64,000 nucleotides of DNA from Agrilactobacillus composti DSM 18527 = JCM 14202 (lineage in GTDB: Bacteria; Bacillota; Bacilli; Lactobacillales; Lactobacillaceae), in NCBI RefSeq assembly GCF_001436375.1, contig NZ_AZGA01000011.1, forward strand, positions 1 to 64,000, given 5' to 3'. The translations under genes were made by a program, and so were the position numbers. Below, piece after piece: positions 38,735-47,624 of this stretch. The notes under the pieces are model-generated. The model worked only from the letters and a program-made list of their open reading frames with translations, was not told where the DNA came from and made no database searches. Within the stretch, counting starts at the first letter, position 1, and each line of letters begins with the position of its first letter.

Positions 38735-39625
38735 TTATTGCGCTGGTGTTTGGGCCAAATAGGCCAAAATTTCAGCCCGTTTGTTTTCTAAATGTGCGGG
38801 TAATCCCAACGTTTCCCCAAGGCTTTCAAGGGGTTCGTCTAAGGTGAAACCAGGGCCCATGGTGGCTAGTTCAATGCGGTTATGATTGGGTTCTTGAATG
38901 TACAAGCTCTTAAACCAACCCCGATTTCGCACGACTTCTAAGTCCCAATGTTGAGCTTTGGCTTTTTGAACCATCTGCTTTAAAGCTGCATCATCAGCTA
39001 CAGTGAAAGCGACATGATCCATGGAGCCACGGCCAAAACGATGCTTTTCAGTGCTGTTTGAGTTCATAATTTTGATGAAATGGCCATTTGCCAGCTGAAT
39101 AGCCCCGTTTTTAAAAGGTAAGTTTAAATAAGTTTCAAAGAAATTAGCTGAAGCTTCAATTTCTGGGACCCGTAGTTCCGTCCCGAGAATACCAGAAATT
39201 TGATAGGCACCCGGAATGTCATTTGGCACAACTTGGTCGGCGTTTAAAGCGTGGTCGACTGGCTGCAGGGTTATCGCCACTTGATCTGGATCAAAGAATT
39301 GAATGGTTTGCTGGCTGATTTGAAAGGGTATTTGCTGTTCAGTTAAGCGGGCTTGCCAAAAATCAAAACTAGCGGCTGGTATGCCATAATAGATGCCATT
39401 GAGGTAGCTGTTACCATCATAACGAGGGCCTAAGTGATGCACTTCAAAAAAAGATGTGATACTATCAGGGCTGCCTAAATAATCCCCGTAGAATAGATGA
39501 CGCATGTGAATGTTTTCTTGGTTCACAGTATTTTTTACCAAGCGAAAACCCAAAATGGTTGTGTAAAAATGTTGATTGACGTCTTTGTCATGCGTGAGCA
39601 GTGAAATATGATGAATATCGGTCAT
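38735..39625 (-). CDS. Glyoxalase/extradiol-dioxygenase-like protein (MhqO type)
   Basis: A 296-residue protein of two VOC modules (about 3-135 and 145-275), as in ring-cleaving dioxygenases of the MhqO/LinE type. Candidate metal ligands are His in IHHISLLTHD, His in SMDHVAFTV and Glu in NRIELATMGPG. It may open hydroquinones or act on related electrophiles; the substrate is an inference. GGAAGG lies 8 bases before the ATG. First gene of the leftward detoxification set, directly behind a promoter and palindrome. Confidence 0.85.
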   Translation of the reverse strand: MTDIHHISLLTHDKDVNQHFYTTILGFRLVKNTVNQENIHMRHLFYGDYLGSPDSITSFFEVHHLGPRYDGNSYLNGIYYGIPAASFDFWQARLTEQQIPFQISQQTIQFFDPDQVAITLQPVDHALNADQVVPNDIPGAYQISGILGTELRVPEIEASANFFETYLNLPFKNGAIQLANGHFIKIMNSNSTEKHRFGRGSMDHVAFTVADDAALKQMVQKAKAQHWDLEVVRNRGWFKSLYIQEPNHNRIELATMGPGFTLDEPLESLGETLGLPAHLENKRAEILAYLAQTPAQ

Positions 39626-39645
39626 TTAAAGCACCTTCCCATCTG

Positions 39646-39657
39646 TAGTAGTTACTA
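39646..39657. promoter_or_regulatory. Candidate operator of the detoxification operon
   Basis: Perfect 5+5 inverted repeat TAGTA-GT-TACTA at the predicted transcription start, immediately downstream of the -10. Its position suits a repressor. The regulator is unknown and no regulator gene adjoins. Confidence 0.4.
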
Positions 39658-39659
39658 TC

Positions 39660-39688
39660 ATTCTATATCACTTACTTTTTGTTAGCAA
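39660..39688 (-). promoter_or_regulatory. Promoter of the detoxification operon
   Basis: Reverse-strand TTGCTA, 17 bases, TAGAAT, 35 bases before the glyoxalase-like start codon. Confidence 0.65.
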
Positions 39689-39713
39689 CTTTTTGGCGAC
39701 TTCAGAATAAAAC

Positions 39714-39742
39714 ATGCAATCTATCAGAAAATCTATTATAAT
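39714..39742 (+). promoter_or_regulatory. Promoter of the yqeG operon
   Basis: TATAAT at 39737-39742; ATGCAA 17 bases upstream is a modest -35. Confidence 0.5.
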
Positions 39743-39776
39743 GAAAAATTGAAATGATGGACGTAGAGGAGTTTAT

Positions 39777-40325
39777 ATGTTAAAAAGTTTTAAGCCAACT
39801 TTCATGCTGAATTCGCTATATGATTTGGATCCAGATCAGCTCAAAACCGTGGGGATTCGAAATATTTTAACGGATCTGGACAATACTTTATTACCCTGGA
39901 ATAATAAATTAGCTGACGCCAAGACCAACGCCTGGCTGCAAAAAATGCGCCAGGCTAACATTCAGGTAATTGTTGTTTCAAATAATAGTCACGCCAGAGT
40001 TGGCATGGCTTTGGAACAATTGGAGATGCCTTTTGTGGCCCGGGCCATGAAACCGACTGTCAAAGGCATTCGAGAAGCTTTAACAACCTATCAACTGTTG
40101 CCAGCTGAGACAGTCATGGTGGGTGATCAGTTGATCACAGATGTTTATTCGGGCAATCGGGCCGGTTTACGAACGATTTTAGTGAAGCCATTAGTGACCA
40201 GTGACGGTTGGAATACTTCAATTAATCGCTTTATAGAACAATATATATTTAAATATTTAAAAAAGCACTTTGTAGGTTTGGATTGGCAGAGCAGTTTAAC
40301 ACCAGCCGCCAATCAAAAACGATAG
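39777..40325 (+). CDS. yqeG: YqeG, HAD-superfamily phosphatase
   Basis: A 182-residue HAD-IIIA phosphatase. Motif I is DLDNTLLPWN (about 31), motif II VVSNN, and motif III/IV MVGDQLITDV. Homologous to YqeG of Bacillus, whose substrate is thought to be phosphatidylglycerophosphate in some relatives, but that is not certain here. TAGAGGAG precedes the ATG. First gene of the run to yceD. Confidence 0.93.
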   Translation: MLKSFKPTFMLNSLYDLDPDQLKTVGIRNILTDLDNTLLPWNNKLADAKTNAWLQKMRQANIQVIVVSNNSHARVGMALEQLEMPFVARAMKPTVKGIREALTTYQLLPAETVMVGDQLITDVYSGNRAGLRTILVKPLVTSDGWNTSINRFIEQYIFKYLKKHFVGLDWQSSLTPAANQKR

Positions 40326-40334
40326 GAGACCTCG

Positions 40335-41456
40335 ATGGAGAAACAAGAAGCACTATATTGTATTGGCTGTGGCAGTCGGATTCAAACTGAGGATAAAACT
40401 GCGCCTGGCTTTATTCCCAAGTCGGCTTTGGCAAAACAGCTGACTGATGAAAACGCAGACATCTACTGTCAGCGCTGTTTCCGTTTGCGACATTACAATG
40501 AGATCACACCAGTTTCCATTGCAAATGATGAATTTGTGAGTTTGCTCAATGAGATTGGTAATCATGATGCCTTAATTATCAACGTGATCGATATTTTTGA
40601 CTTCAATGGCAGTATTATTCCTGGATTACATCGTTTTGTAGGACATAATCCGGTCATTGTGGTGGGAAATAAAGAAGACGTCTTGCCAAGAGATGTTTCC
40701 CGAGGAAAAGTACGCCAATGGTTGTTTGATCAAAGCCATGCTCAAGGCTTGCGTCCAGACGAAACTCTTTTAGTATCTTCTAGAACAGGACATAACGTGG
40801 ATAAATTGATGGCTTTGATCGATCAATATCGTCTCGGCCGGGATGTCTATGTGGTGGGGACGACCAATGTGGGCAAATCCACGTTGATCAATCAGATCAT
40901 TCAAGAAAATATGGCTATTAAAGACTTGATCACCACTTCTAGATTTCCGGGGACAACGTTGGATCGGATTGAGATTCCTTTTGGGGATGGCCATACTTTA
41001 ATTGACACACCAGGAATCATTCATGAACACCAGATCGCCCATTTACTCAGTCCAAAAGATTTAAATTTAATCGCGCCGCAAAAACCTTTAAAACCAAAGA
41101 CTTATCAGTTAAATGATAATCAGACTATTTTCTTGGGTGGTTTAGGGCGTTTTGATTATATTCGTGGCGATCGTCAAGGGATTATTGTCTACGCGGATGA
41201 CCAATTAATGTTACATCGGACTAAGCTGGAAAATGCCGATGCTTTTTATGCCAAGCATGTTGGCGAATTGCTGGTGCCACCGCGGGCCAAAGATTTGGCA
41301 GACTTTCCCAAGTTGGTGCGCCATGAGTTCTCGATCAATACCAAAACTGACATTGTATTCGGTGGACTTGGTTGGATCACCGTGGCCAAAGCCGGCATCG
41401 TGGCTGCTTATGCCCCTGAAAATGTTGATGTTGTTGTACGCAAAGCTATTATTTGA
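40335..41456 (+). CDS. yqeH: YqeH, circularly permuted GTPase
   Basis: A 373-residue ribosome-assembly GTPase needed for 30S maturation in Bacillus. The N-terminal zinc finger has CIGCG (about 9) and CQRC (about 45). The permuted order puts G4 (NKED) before G1 (GTTNVGKST, about 174) and G3 (DTPG, about 220). The C-terminal domain (about 250-373) is the RNA-binding part. AGGAGACC precedes the ATG. Confidence 0.95.
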   Translation: MEKQEALYCIGCGSRIQTEDKTAPGFIPKSALAKQLTDENADIYCQRCFRLRHYNEITPVSIANDEFVSLLNEIGNHDALIINVIDIFDFNGSIIPGLHRFVGHNPVIVVGNKEDVLPRDVSRGKVRQWLFDQSHAQGLRPDETLLVSSRTGHNVDKLMALIDQYRLGRDVYVVGTTNVGKSTLINQIIQENMAIKDLITTSRFPGTTLDRIEIPFGDGHTLIDTPGIIHEHQIAHLLSPKDLNLIAPQKPLKPKTYQLNDNQTIFLGGLGRFDYIRGDRQGIIVYADDQLMLHRTKLENADAFYAKHVGELLVPPRAKDLADFPKLVRHEFSINTKTDIVFGGLGWITVAKAGIVAAYAPENVDVVVRKAII

Positions 41457-41469
41457 TAAGGAAGATTAT

Positions 41470-41781
41470 ATGTTAACTGGGAAACAAAAAAGATTTTTAC
41501 GGGCGCAAGCAAATGTATTGCGGCCTTTGATGCAAATTGGTAAAAATGAATTAACGGATAACTTTTTAAAGCAACTCTTGCCTGCTTTAGAAAAACGTGA
41601 ATTAATCAAAATTAGTATTTTACAAAATACGGATTTAACCCCCAAACAAGTGGCACAATGGTTGGTGGATCAAAACCTAGATTTAGAGGTACCCCAAACA
41701 ATTGGGCACTCGTTATTGGTTTATCGACCAGCTTCAAAAGAGAAGTATCAAGTTATCTCTAAAAAAGTGCAAGCTATTTAA
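41470..41781 (+). CDS. yhbY: YhbY, CRM-domain RNA-binding protein
   Basis: A 103-residue single CRM domain protein. It begins MLTGKQKRFLRAQAN and has the conserved stretch QIGKNELTDNFL; the GxxG-type loop reads QIGKN here. CRM proteins bind rRNA and associate with pre-50S particles. AAGGAAG lies 6 bases before this ATG. The open frame upstream (from 41233) runs inside yqeH and is not real. aroE, found here in Bacillus, is absent. Confidence 0.93.
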   Translation: MLTGKQKRFLRAQANVLRPLMQIGKNELTDNFLKQLLPALEKRELIKISILQNTDLTPKQVAQWLVDQNLDLEVPQTIGHSLLVYRPASKEKYQVISKKVQAI

Positions 41782-41807
41782 TTTTACAACGAGGGGTGGG
41801 CAGATTC

Positions 41808-42461
41808 GTGCAGACAAGAACAACAACTTTAAAACAACCGGTTATTTCAACGGAAGTTCAACGTAAACTGATTAATTTAAATCATCGGCGACAAGTGGGT
41901 ATTTTAGGTGGTACATTTAATCCACCGCATTTAGGTCATTTGGTTATGGCTGATCAGGTTATGAAACAATTAGCTTTAGAAAAAGTTTTGTTTATGCCGG
42001 ATAGCCAGCCCCCACATGTGGATGAAAAACAAACAATTTCAGGTAAGTTGCGTCAAGCGATGGTTGAACGGGCTATTTTTGATAATTTGAATTTCGAATT
42101 GGAGACAGCCGAGTTACAACGCGGTGGGGTTAGCTATACCTATGATACAATAAAAATATTAAAACAACGTCATCCAGATACGGATTACTATTTTATTATT
42201 GGTGGCGATATGGTAGCCTATTTACCAAAGTGGCATCGGATTGATGAGTTAGTGAAATTGGTTCGTTTTGTGGGCGTACGGCGTCGCGACTTTTCGGTGC
42301 ATACCCCTTATCCGGTGATTTGGGTGGATTCACCTTTAATTGATATTTCCTCCAGTACGATTCGACAGCGGGTGGCTAATCATCAGTCCATTCACTACTT
42401 AGTACCTGAAGGCGTTGAAGATTATATCTATGAAAAGGGGCTTTACGTTGAGCGAAAGTAA
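41808..42461 (+). CDS. nadD: Nicotinate-nucleotide adenylyltransferase
   Basis: Makes deamido-NAD from nicotinate mononucleotide and ATP. The 217-residue protein has a 28-residue N-terminal extension before the core GGTFNPPHLGHL, and ends with the ISSSTIRQR ATP motif (about 185). The start is GTG at 41808, with GAGGGG 11 bases upstream; another GTG at 41796 sits too close. Overlaps yqeK. Confidence 0.95.
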   Translation: MQTRTTTLKQPVISTEVQRKLINLNHRRQVGILGGTFNPPHLGHLVMADQVMKQLALEKVLFMPDSQPPHVDEKQTISGKLRQAMVERAIFDNLNFELETAELQRGGVSYTYDTIKILKQRHPDTDYYFIIGGDMVAYLPKWHRIDELVKLVRFVGVRRRDFSVHTPYPVIWVDSPLIDISSSTIRQRVANHQSIHYLVPEGVEDYIYEKGLYVERK

Positions 42462-43041
42462 TTTGGCAGATTTATTGCCTTATAGTTACGCAGAATTATT
42501 GGATCGCGTTTCCCAGAAATTAAAACCGAAACGTTTTGAACATGTACAGCGGGTGGCCGATACTGCTGAGAAATTGGCTCAAAAATATGGTGCTGATGTC
42601 ACACGAGCCCGGGTGGCGGGTATTGTACATGATTATGCCAAAGATTTACCAGATGAGGCGTTTAAACAGGTCATTTTATCCCAACAACTTGATCCGGCCT
42701 TATTAGGGTATAATAACGGTATCTGGCATGGTGTCGTGGGGACTTACTTTATTCAACGGGATCTGCAGATCTATGATCCGGCTATTTTAAGTGCGGTGGG
42801 TAAACACACTATTGGTGCACCAAAAATGTCTAAGTTAGATCAAATTATCTTTATTGCTGACTTTATTGAACCTGGCCGTGAGTTTCCTGGTGTCGATGCT
42901 GCGCGCAAGGCGGCTGAAACATCATTGGCTGCTGGGGTAGCTTTTGAGTTAGCACAAACCCTGAACTTTTTAGTTTCTAAAAAACAAAAGATTTATCCCA
43001 AGACGATTGCTAGTTACAATGCTTGGGTCGTCCATAATTAG
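42448..43041 (+). CDS. yqeK: YqeK, HD-domain hydrolase
   Basis: A 197-residue HD phosphohydrolase, in the family of symmetrical diadenosine tetraphosphate hydrolases. Metal ligands: His in FEHVQRV, HD in GIVHDYAKDLP, and HT in GKHTIGAP. I chose TTG at 42448, with AAGGGG 7 bases upstream; an ATG at 42430 is possible. Coupled to nadD by overlap, and followed by rsfS as in Bacillus. Confidence 0.93.
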   Translation: MSESNLADLLPYSYAELLDRVSQKLKPKRFEHVQRVADTAEKLAQKYGADVTRARVAGIVHDYAKDLPDEAFKQVILSQQLDPALLGYNNGIWHGVVGTYFIQRDLQIYDPAILSAVGKHTIGAPKMSKLDQIIFIADFIEPGREFPGVDAARKAAETSLAAGVAFELAQTLNFLVSKKQKIYPKTIASYNAWVVHN

Positions 43042-43070
43042 CACAAACAATCAAAGGAGCGATTTATTTT

Positions 43071-43427
43071 TTGGATAGTAAACAAATGTTAGAAATCGCC
43101 GTTAAAGCGGCAGATAGTAAACACGCAGAAGAAATTGTAGCGTTAGATATGCAAGAAGTTAGCCTGCTGGCAGATTATTTTGTCATCATGCATGGCAATT
43201 CTGAACGCCAGGTAGAGGCTATTGTTGATGAAATTGTTGCCAAAGAAGAAGATGCAGAAGTACAAGTTCGTCATATGGAAGGCAAACGCGGCTCACGTTG
43301 GTTTTTGATTGATTTAGGCGATGTGGTTGTTCATGTATTTCTAAAAGAAGAGCGGGCGTTTTACAATATCGAGAAACTTTGGTCAGATGCGCCAATCGTC
43401 AATGTGTCACAATGGGTTACTGAATGA
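43071..43427 (+). CDS. rsfS: Ribosomal silencing factor RsfS
   Basis: A 118-residue Iojap/RsfS protein that binds L14 on the 50S subunit and blocks subunit joining in slow growth. Signature features: DYFVIMHGNSERQVEAI and GDVVVHVFLKEERAFY. The start is TTG, with AAAGGAG 10 bases upstream. Its stop overlaps the methyltransferase start (ATGA). Confidence 0.96.
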   Translation: MDSKQMLEIAVKAADSKHAEEIVALDMQEVSLLADYFVIMHGNSERQVEAIVDEIVAKEEDAEVQVRHMEGKRGSRWFLIDLGDVVVHVFLKEERAFYNIEKLWSDAPIVNVSQWVTE

Positions 43428-44164
43428 TTTACACCACATTTGCCCGGGTCTATGATCGTTTGATGGATGAACAGTTATATGATGAATGGCAAAACTATGT
43501 GACCGGGTTTATTTCTGAGCCTAAGGGAACTTTGTTAGAGCTCGCTTGTGGTTCTGGGACGTTAGCTGTCAAGTTAGCCCAAGCAGGTTTTCAAGTCACT
43601 GGTTTAGATTTATCTGAAGAAATGCTGGCACTAGCGGATGCCAAAATTCAAGCTGCGCATCTAGAAATACCACTCATTCAAGGGGATGCCCGGGATATGG
43701 TATTTGATGATCCCTTTGACAATATCACTTGTTTTGATGATTCTATTTGCTATTTGCCAGATATTACAGCGGTAACGGCTGTATTTCAAAGAACTTTTGC
43801 AGCTTTAAAACCCGGGGGCTTATTTTTGTTCGATGCTCACACACCTTATCAGATTGATACAGTTTTTCCAGGTTATATGTATAATGCCAAATTTGAAGAT
43901 TTGGCTTTTATGTGGACCAGTTATGTGGGAGAAGTTCCCCATAGCATTGAGCATGATCTGACATTTTTTGCTTGGGATGAGTCTATCAAGGGGTATCAAG
44001 TTTTAGAAGAAACCCATCATGAACGAACTTATCCCTTAGCAACGTATCTAAAGGCGTTAGAAGCTGCAGGGTTTGTTGATGTGGAAGTAAGTAGTGATTT
44101 TGGTAAGGGACCAGTTTCTGAACACACAACGAGGTATTTTTTCAAATGCAGGAAAGCCGATTAA
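43424..44164 (+). CDS. yqeM: YqeM-like SAM-dependent methyltransferase
   Basis: A 246-residue class I methyltransferase. The Rossmann motif I is LELACGSGTLAV (about 37-48), followed by GLDLSEEML and the post-I acidic region. Position after rsfS matches yqeM in Bacillus. The substrate is unknown. Start codon overlaps the rsfS stop; the 3' end overlaps tmcAL by 19 bases. Confidence 0.9.
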   Translation: MIYTTFARVYDRLMDEQLYDEWQNYVTGFISEPKGTLLELACGSGTLAVKLAQAGFQVTGLDLSEEMLALADAKIQAAHLEIPLIQGDARDMVFDDPFDNITCFDDSICYLPDITAVTAVFQRTFAALKPGGLFLFDAHTPYQIDTVFPGYMYNAKFEDLAFMWTSYVGEVPHSIEHDLTFFAWDESIKGYQVLEETHHERTYPLATYLKALEAAGFVDVEVSSDFGKGPVSEHTTRYFFKCRKAD

Positions 44165-45321
44165 ACGCATGTGGGATTATTGCAGAATATAACCCCTTGC
44201 ATAATGGACACGTTTACCAACTAGATCGCGCGCGGGCACTGACCAATGCAGACGTATTGGTGGTCGTCATGAGTGGCAATTTTGTGCAGCGGGGTGAAAT
44301 TGCCCTAGTGGATAAGTGGTGCCGCACCCAGATGGCACTGGATGCCGGGGCTGATTTAGTCCTGGAACTGCCCTTTAGTGCGGCCACACAGCCTGCCGAT
44401 GGTTTTAGTACTGGGGCAGTCAATATCTTAGCTGACTTAGGGTGTGATTTTTTAGCCTTTGGCACGGAAGCACCTGATATAGATTATGCCAAACTTGGGC
44501 AAGCAATGGCTAAATTACCCCAGCGCCAAGATATTTTTGTGGATTATACCAAAACTTACGCTACTCAATTAAATGAATTACTCCAACAAACGTTAGGGGT
44601 CACCTTAACCCAGCCTAATTTATTGTTGGCAGCCAGTTATGCCAAGGCTGTGATGGTAAAGCCAAACCCCATGGCTTTGATCCCAATTCAAAGAATTGGG
44701 GCCCAACATGATGCGGGTCAAGCTTTTGGCAAATACAGCAGTGCCAGCCATATTCGGCGGGTATTACAAGCTGGTGGCGCCATTCAGGATTTAGTGCCAT
44801 ATTTGCCTAACAGCAGTGTGATGGCATTAGCCGGTTATCCGGGGCCGTTTTTAGACTGGTCAGATTGCTTTGGTTTTTTAAAGTATCAAATTAATACCAT
44901 GACTTTAGCGGATTTAAGTCAAATCTATCAAGTGACAGAGGGTTTGGAATACCGGATTAAGAAAGCTATCAACCAAAGTCATACTTTTGCGGAGTTTTTG
45001 CAAAATTTAAAGACAAAACGGTATACCAATGCCCGCTTGCAGCGGGTTTGTTTGAATGTGCTATTACAAATTACCAAAGTGCAAATGGCCCAAAGTGAAT
45101 TATTCATTCATCCTTTGGGCTTTAACGAGGTAGGACGGCAGTTTTTGCATCAAACTAGGCAATCTAGAACACTACCCTTGGTAACGAAGCCAGACGCTAA
45201 AAATACGGCTGAATCTGGCTTGTTTTATTTACAGAGCCGTGTTGACCGATTCATGGCCCAGTTATCCGGTCAACCTCAGAATTTTCGTCGCGAACCTTTG
45301 TATTATCGAAAAGGAGAATAA
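44146..45321 (+). CDS. tmcAL: tRNA(Met) cytidine acetate ligase
   Basis: Forms N4-acetylcytidine at the wobble base of elongator tRNA-Met from acetate and ATP, preventing misreading of AUA. The 391-residue nucleotidyltransferase-like enzyme shows IIAEYNPLHNGH (about 11), VMSGNFVQRGE (about 40) and GKYSSASHIRR (about 190). Formerly YlbM. Follows yqeM with overlap; yceD begins 3 bases after it. Confidence 0.95.
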   Translation: MQESRLNACGIIAEYNPLHNGHVYQLDRARALTNADVLVVVMSGNFVQRGEIALVDKWCRTQMALDAGADLVLELPFSAATQPADGFSTGAVNILADLGCDFLAFGTEAPDIDYAKLGQAMAKLPQRQDIFVDYTKTYATQLNELLQQTLGVTLTQPNLLLAASYAKAVMVKPNPMALIPIQRIGAQHDAGQAFGKYSSASHIRRVLQAGGAIQDLVPYLPNSSVMALAGYPGPFLDWSDCFGFLKYQINTMTLADLSQIYQVTEGLEYRIKKAINQSHTFAEFLQNLKTKRYTNARLQRVCLNVLLQITKVQMAQSELFIHPLGFNEVGRQFLHQTRQSRTLPLVTKPDAKNTAESGLFYLQSRVDRFMAQLSGQPQNFRREPLYYRKGE

Positions 45322-45324
45322 GTT

Positions 45325-45882
45325 TTGCTTAAATGGAAATTAGCTGAATTAGGAAAGTTTCAAAAGACCCCTTTGGAAGTTGATACAACCGAAGATTTAT
45401 CAACGAGTTTACAAACTCGGTTTGAAGAGATATTAGCTGCGACGCCTTTTAAAATTAAAGCAACCTTGACTTTTGATGATCCTGTTTGGTTATTGGATGC
45501 CCATGTACAAGGCACAGTCACCGTACCGTCTACCCGTAGTTTAACGCCGGTTAAATGGCCAATTGATCAACATTTCACCGAAATTTATGTGACTGATGAT
45601 GCTGATGCTAAGGAATTTGAAGAAGATGAAGTGGTTTTAAGTTTTGAAGATGAAGTCTTTGATTTACAAAAGGCCATTGAAGATAATATTATTTTAAGCT
45701 TGCCCACGCAGATTTTAACGCCTGAAGAAGCTCAGGAAAATCTCATGCCTAAGGGTAAAGACTGGGATGTCATTTCTGAAAATGACTATCAAAAACAAGT
45801 TGAAACTGATCAAGGCACACCGAATCCTGAATTTGAAAAATTGAAAAATTTGTTCAACGAAGACCATCAAGATAAAGGTTAA
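45325..45882 (+). CDS. YceD family protein (DUF177)
   Basis: A 185-residue acidic YceD/DUF177 protein, with the family pattern of a hydrophobic strand region around VTVPSTRSLTPV and a conserved acidic stretch. YceD is linked to 23S rRNA or L32 biogenesis in other bacteria, and rpmF (L32) usually follows it. Here no rpmF follows; a promoter and gnd come next. The start is TTG, with AAGGAG 8 bases upstream. Confidence 0.9.
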   Translation: MLKWKLAELGKFQKTPLEVDTTEDLSTSLQTRFEEILAATPFKIKATLTFDDPVWLLDAHVQGTVTVPSTRSLTPVKWPIDQHFTEIYVTDDADAKEFEEDEVVLSFEDEVFDLQKAIEDNIILSLPTQILTPEEAQENLMPKGKDWDVISENDYQKQVETDQGTPNPEFEKLKNLFNEDHQDKG

Positions 45883-45885
45883 TGA

Positions 45886-45915
45886 TTGTGATGGCTTCTT
45901 AAAATGTGATAGGAT
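45886..45915 (+). promoter_or_regulatory. Promoter of gnd
   Basis: TTGTGA, 18 bases, TAGGAT, between yceD and gnd. Confidence 0.5.
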
Positions 45916-45947
45916 AAAGACATAAAATATTAGGAGGATGATTGTTG

Positions 45948-47369
45948 ATGGATAAACCACAAATTGGTGTCATTGGCATGGCCGTCATGGGTAAGAATTT
46001 GGCCTTAAACATTGAAAGCAGAGGCTATACCGTTGCCATCTTTAATCGGACAGCTGCTAAAACCGAAGCGGTCATGAAAGAACACAGTGAAAAGAAATTA
46101 GTGCCAAGTTACACAATTGAAGATTTTGTGAAATCTTTAGAGAAGCCAAGACGTATTTTAATGATGGTCAAGGCCGGTGCTGGGACTGATGCTGTTATTG
46201 ATGAATTACTGCCTTTGTTAGATAAGGGCGATGTTTTGATTGATGGTGGGAATACTTTCTTCGAAGACACAATGCGGCGCAATGCTAAGTTAGATAAATC
46301 TGGCATCAACTTCATCGGTATGGGTGTTTCTGGCGGTGAATTAGGCGCCTTAGAGGGGCCTTCTATGATGCCTGGTGGCCAAAAAGAAGCTTACGACCTA
46401 GTTGCCCCTATTTTGGAACAGATCTCTGCTAAAGCTAAAGACGGTGCACCTTGTGTGACTTACATTGGGACCAATGGTGCCGGACATTATGTCAAGATGG
46501 TACATAATGGGATTGAATATGGTGATATGGAATTGATCGCCGAAAGTTATAACATTATGCGTAACGTCTTAGATTATTCTGTGGAAGACTTAGCAGATAC
46601 GTTCAAAGATTGGAATGAAGGCGAACTTGAAAGCTACCTGATTGAAATTACGGCCGAAATTTTGACCCGTAAAGATGATCTAGGCACTGGCAAACCAGTC
46701 GTTGATGTTATTTTAGACGCTGCCGGCAACAAAGGGACTGGTAAGTGGAGTTCACAAAATGCCTTGGAATTAGGCGTTCCCCAATCCTTGATCACCGAAG
46801 CTGTTTACGCACGTTATATTTCAGCTTTAAAAGAAGAACGGGTCAATGCTAGTAAAGTATTACCTGGTCCTGATCATAAACCTGAGATCAAGGATGCGAA
46901 GGGTACTATTGAAAAAGTTCGTGAAGCTTTATACTTCAGTAAAATCATGAGTTATGCCCAAGGTTTTGAACAAATGCGGTTTGCTTCTGAAAAGTATCAA
47001 TGGGATTTACAATATGGTGAAATTGCGAAGATCTGGCGTGCTGGCTGTATCATTCGGGCTCAATTCTTGCAAAAGATTACTGATGCTTATAACCGCACCC
47101 CTAACTTGCAAAACTTATTGTTAGATCAATATTTCATCGACATTGCCAAGAAGTATCAACAATCTACCCGGGACGTTGTTGCGCTAGCAGCTCAAGCTGG
47201 TATTCCCGCACCTGGGTTTAGTGCCGCTATTTCTTATTATGATTCTTATCGTAGTGAAGTTCTGCCAGCCAACTTGATTCAAGCGCAACGGGATTATTTC
47301 GGAGCACATACGTATAATCGTGTGGATCGGGATGGTATCTTCCATTACACTTGGTACAAAGAACAATAA
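45948..47369 (+). CDS. gnd: 6-phosphogluconate dehydrogenase, decarboxylating
   Basis: Oxidises 6-phosphogluconate to ribulose-5-phosphate with NADP, in the oxidative pentose phosphate route. The 473-residue protein has the N-terminal Rossmann [12 protein letters not shown], the substrate motif [30 protein letters not shown] with the catalytic Lys, and a large helical C-domain. Length is that of the homodimeric form. AGGAGG lies 10 bases before the ATG. A single gene between promoter and terminator. Confidence 0.97.
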   Translation: MDKPQIGVIGMAVMGKNLALNIESRGYTVAIFNRTAAKTEAVMKEHSEKKLVPSYTIEDFVKSLEKPRRILMMVKAGAGTDAVIDELLPLLDKGDVLIDGGNTFFEDTMRRNAKLDKSGINFIGMGVSGGELGALEGPSMMPGGQKEAYDLVAPILEQISAKAKDGAPCVTYIGTNGAGHYVKMVHNGIEYGDMELIAESYNIMRNVLDYSVEDLADTFKDWNEGELESYLIEITAEILTRKDDLGTGKPVVDVILDAAGNKGTGKWSSQNALELGVPQSLITEAVYARYISALKEERVNASKVLPGPDHKPEIKDAKGTIEKVREALYFSKIMSYAQGFEQMRFASEKYQWDLQYGEIAKIWRAGCIIRAQFLQKITDAYNRTPNLQNLLLDQYFIDIAKKYQQSTRDVVALAAQAGIPAPGFSAAISYYDSYRSEVLPANLIQAQRDYFGAHTYNRVDRDGIFHYTWYKEQ

Positions 47370-47399
47370 AGGTTGAATTCAGTTAACCACAATTTACAA

Positions 47400-47440
47400 G
47401 AAGGTCGTGGACAAAACCCTGTTTTGCCATGGCCTTTTTT
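47400..47440 (+). terminator. Terminator after gnd
   Basis: AAGGTCGTGG..CAAAAC pairs with GTTTTG..CCATGGCCTT (one bulge, some G-U), then T6. Confidence 0.85.
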
Positions 47441-47537
47441 GTCAGTTGTTAAAAAATAATAATTTTACGGTATTCAAGTGTCGACAGCGTTTTTTAGACG
47501 TTTTCTCATTTTTACTAATGTTTTAACTTGAACATTA

Positions 47538-47546
47538 TGGTAAAAT
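47538..47546 (+). promoter_or_regulatory. Extended -10 promoter of arlRS
   Basis: TGG-TAAAAT, an extended -10 with no clear -35, about 78 bases before the start codon. Confidence 0.45.
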
Positions 47547-47624
47547 GACAAATGGTGAATTAGACTGAGACGTAATGTATTTCTTAGATAAGGCCAGAAT
47601 TTTATGAGGGGTGTAACTAATTTA

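Noticed and set aside
41233-41469. Extended yhbY frame inside yqeH
   Set aside because: The family start MLTGKQKRFLR with its own ribosome site is at 41470; the upstream part is a shadow of yqeH.
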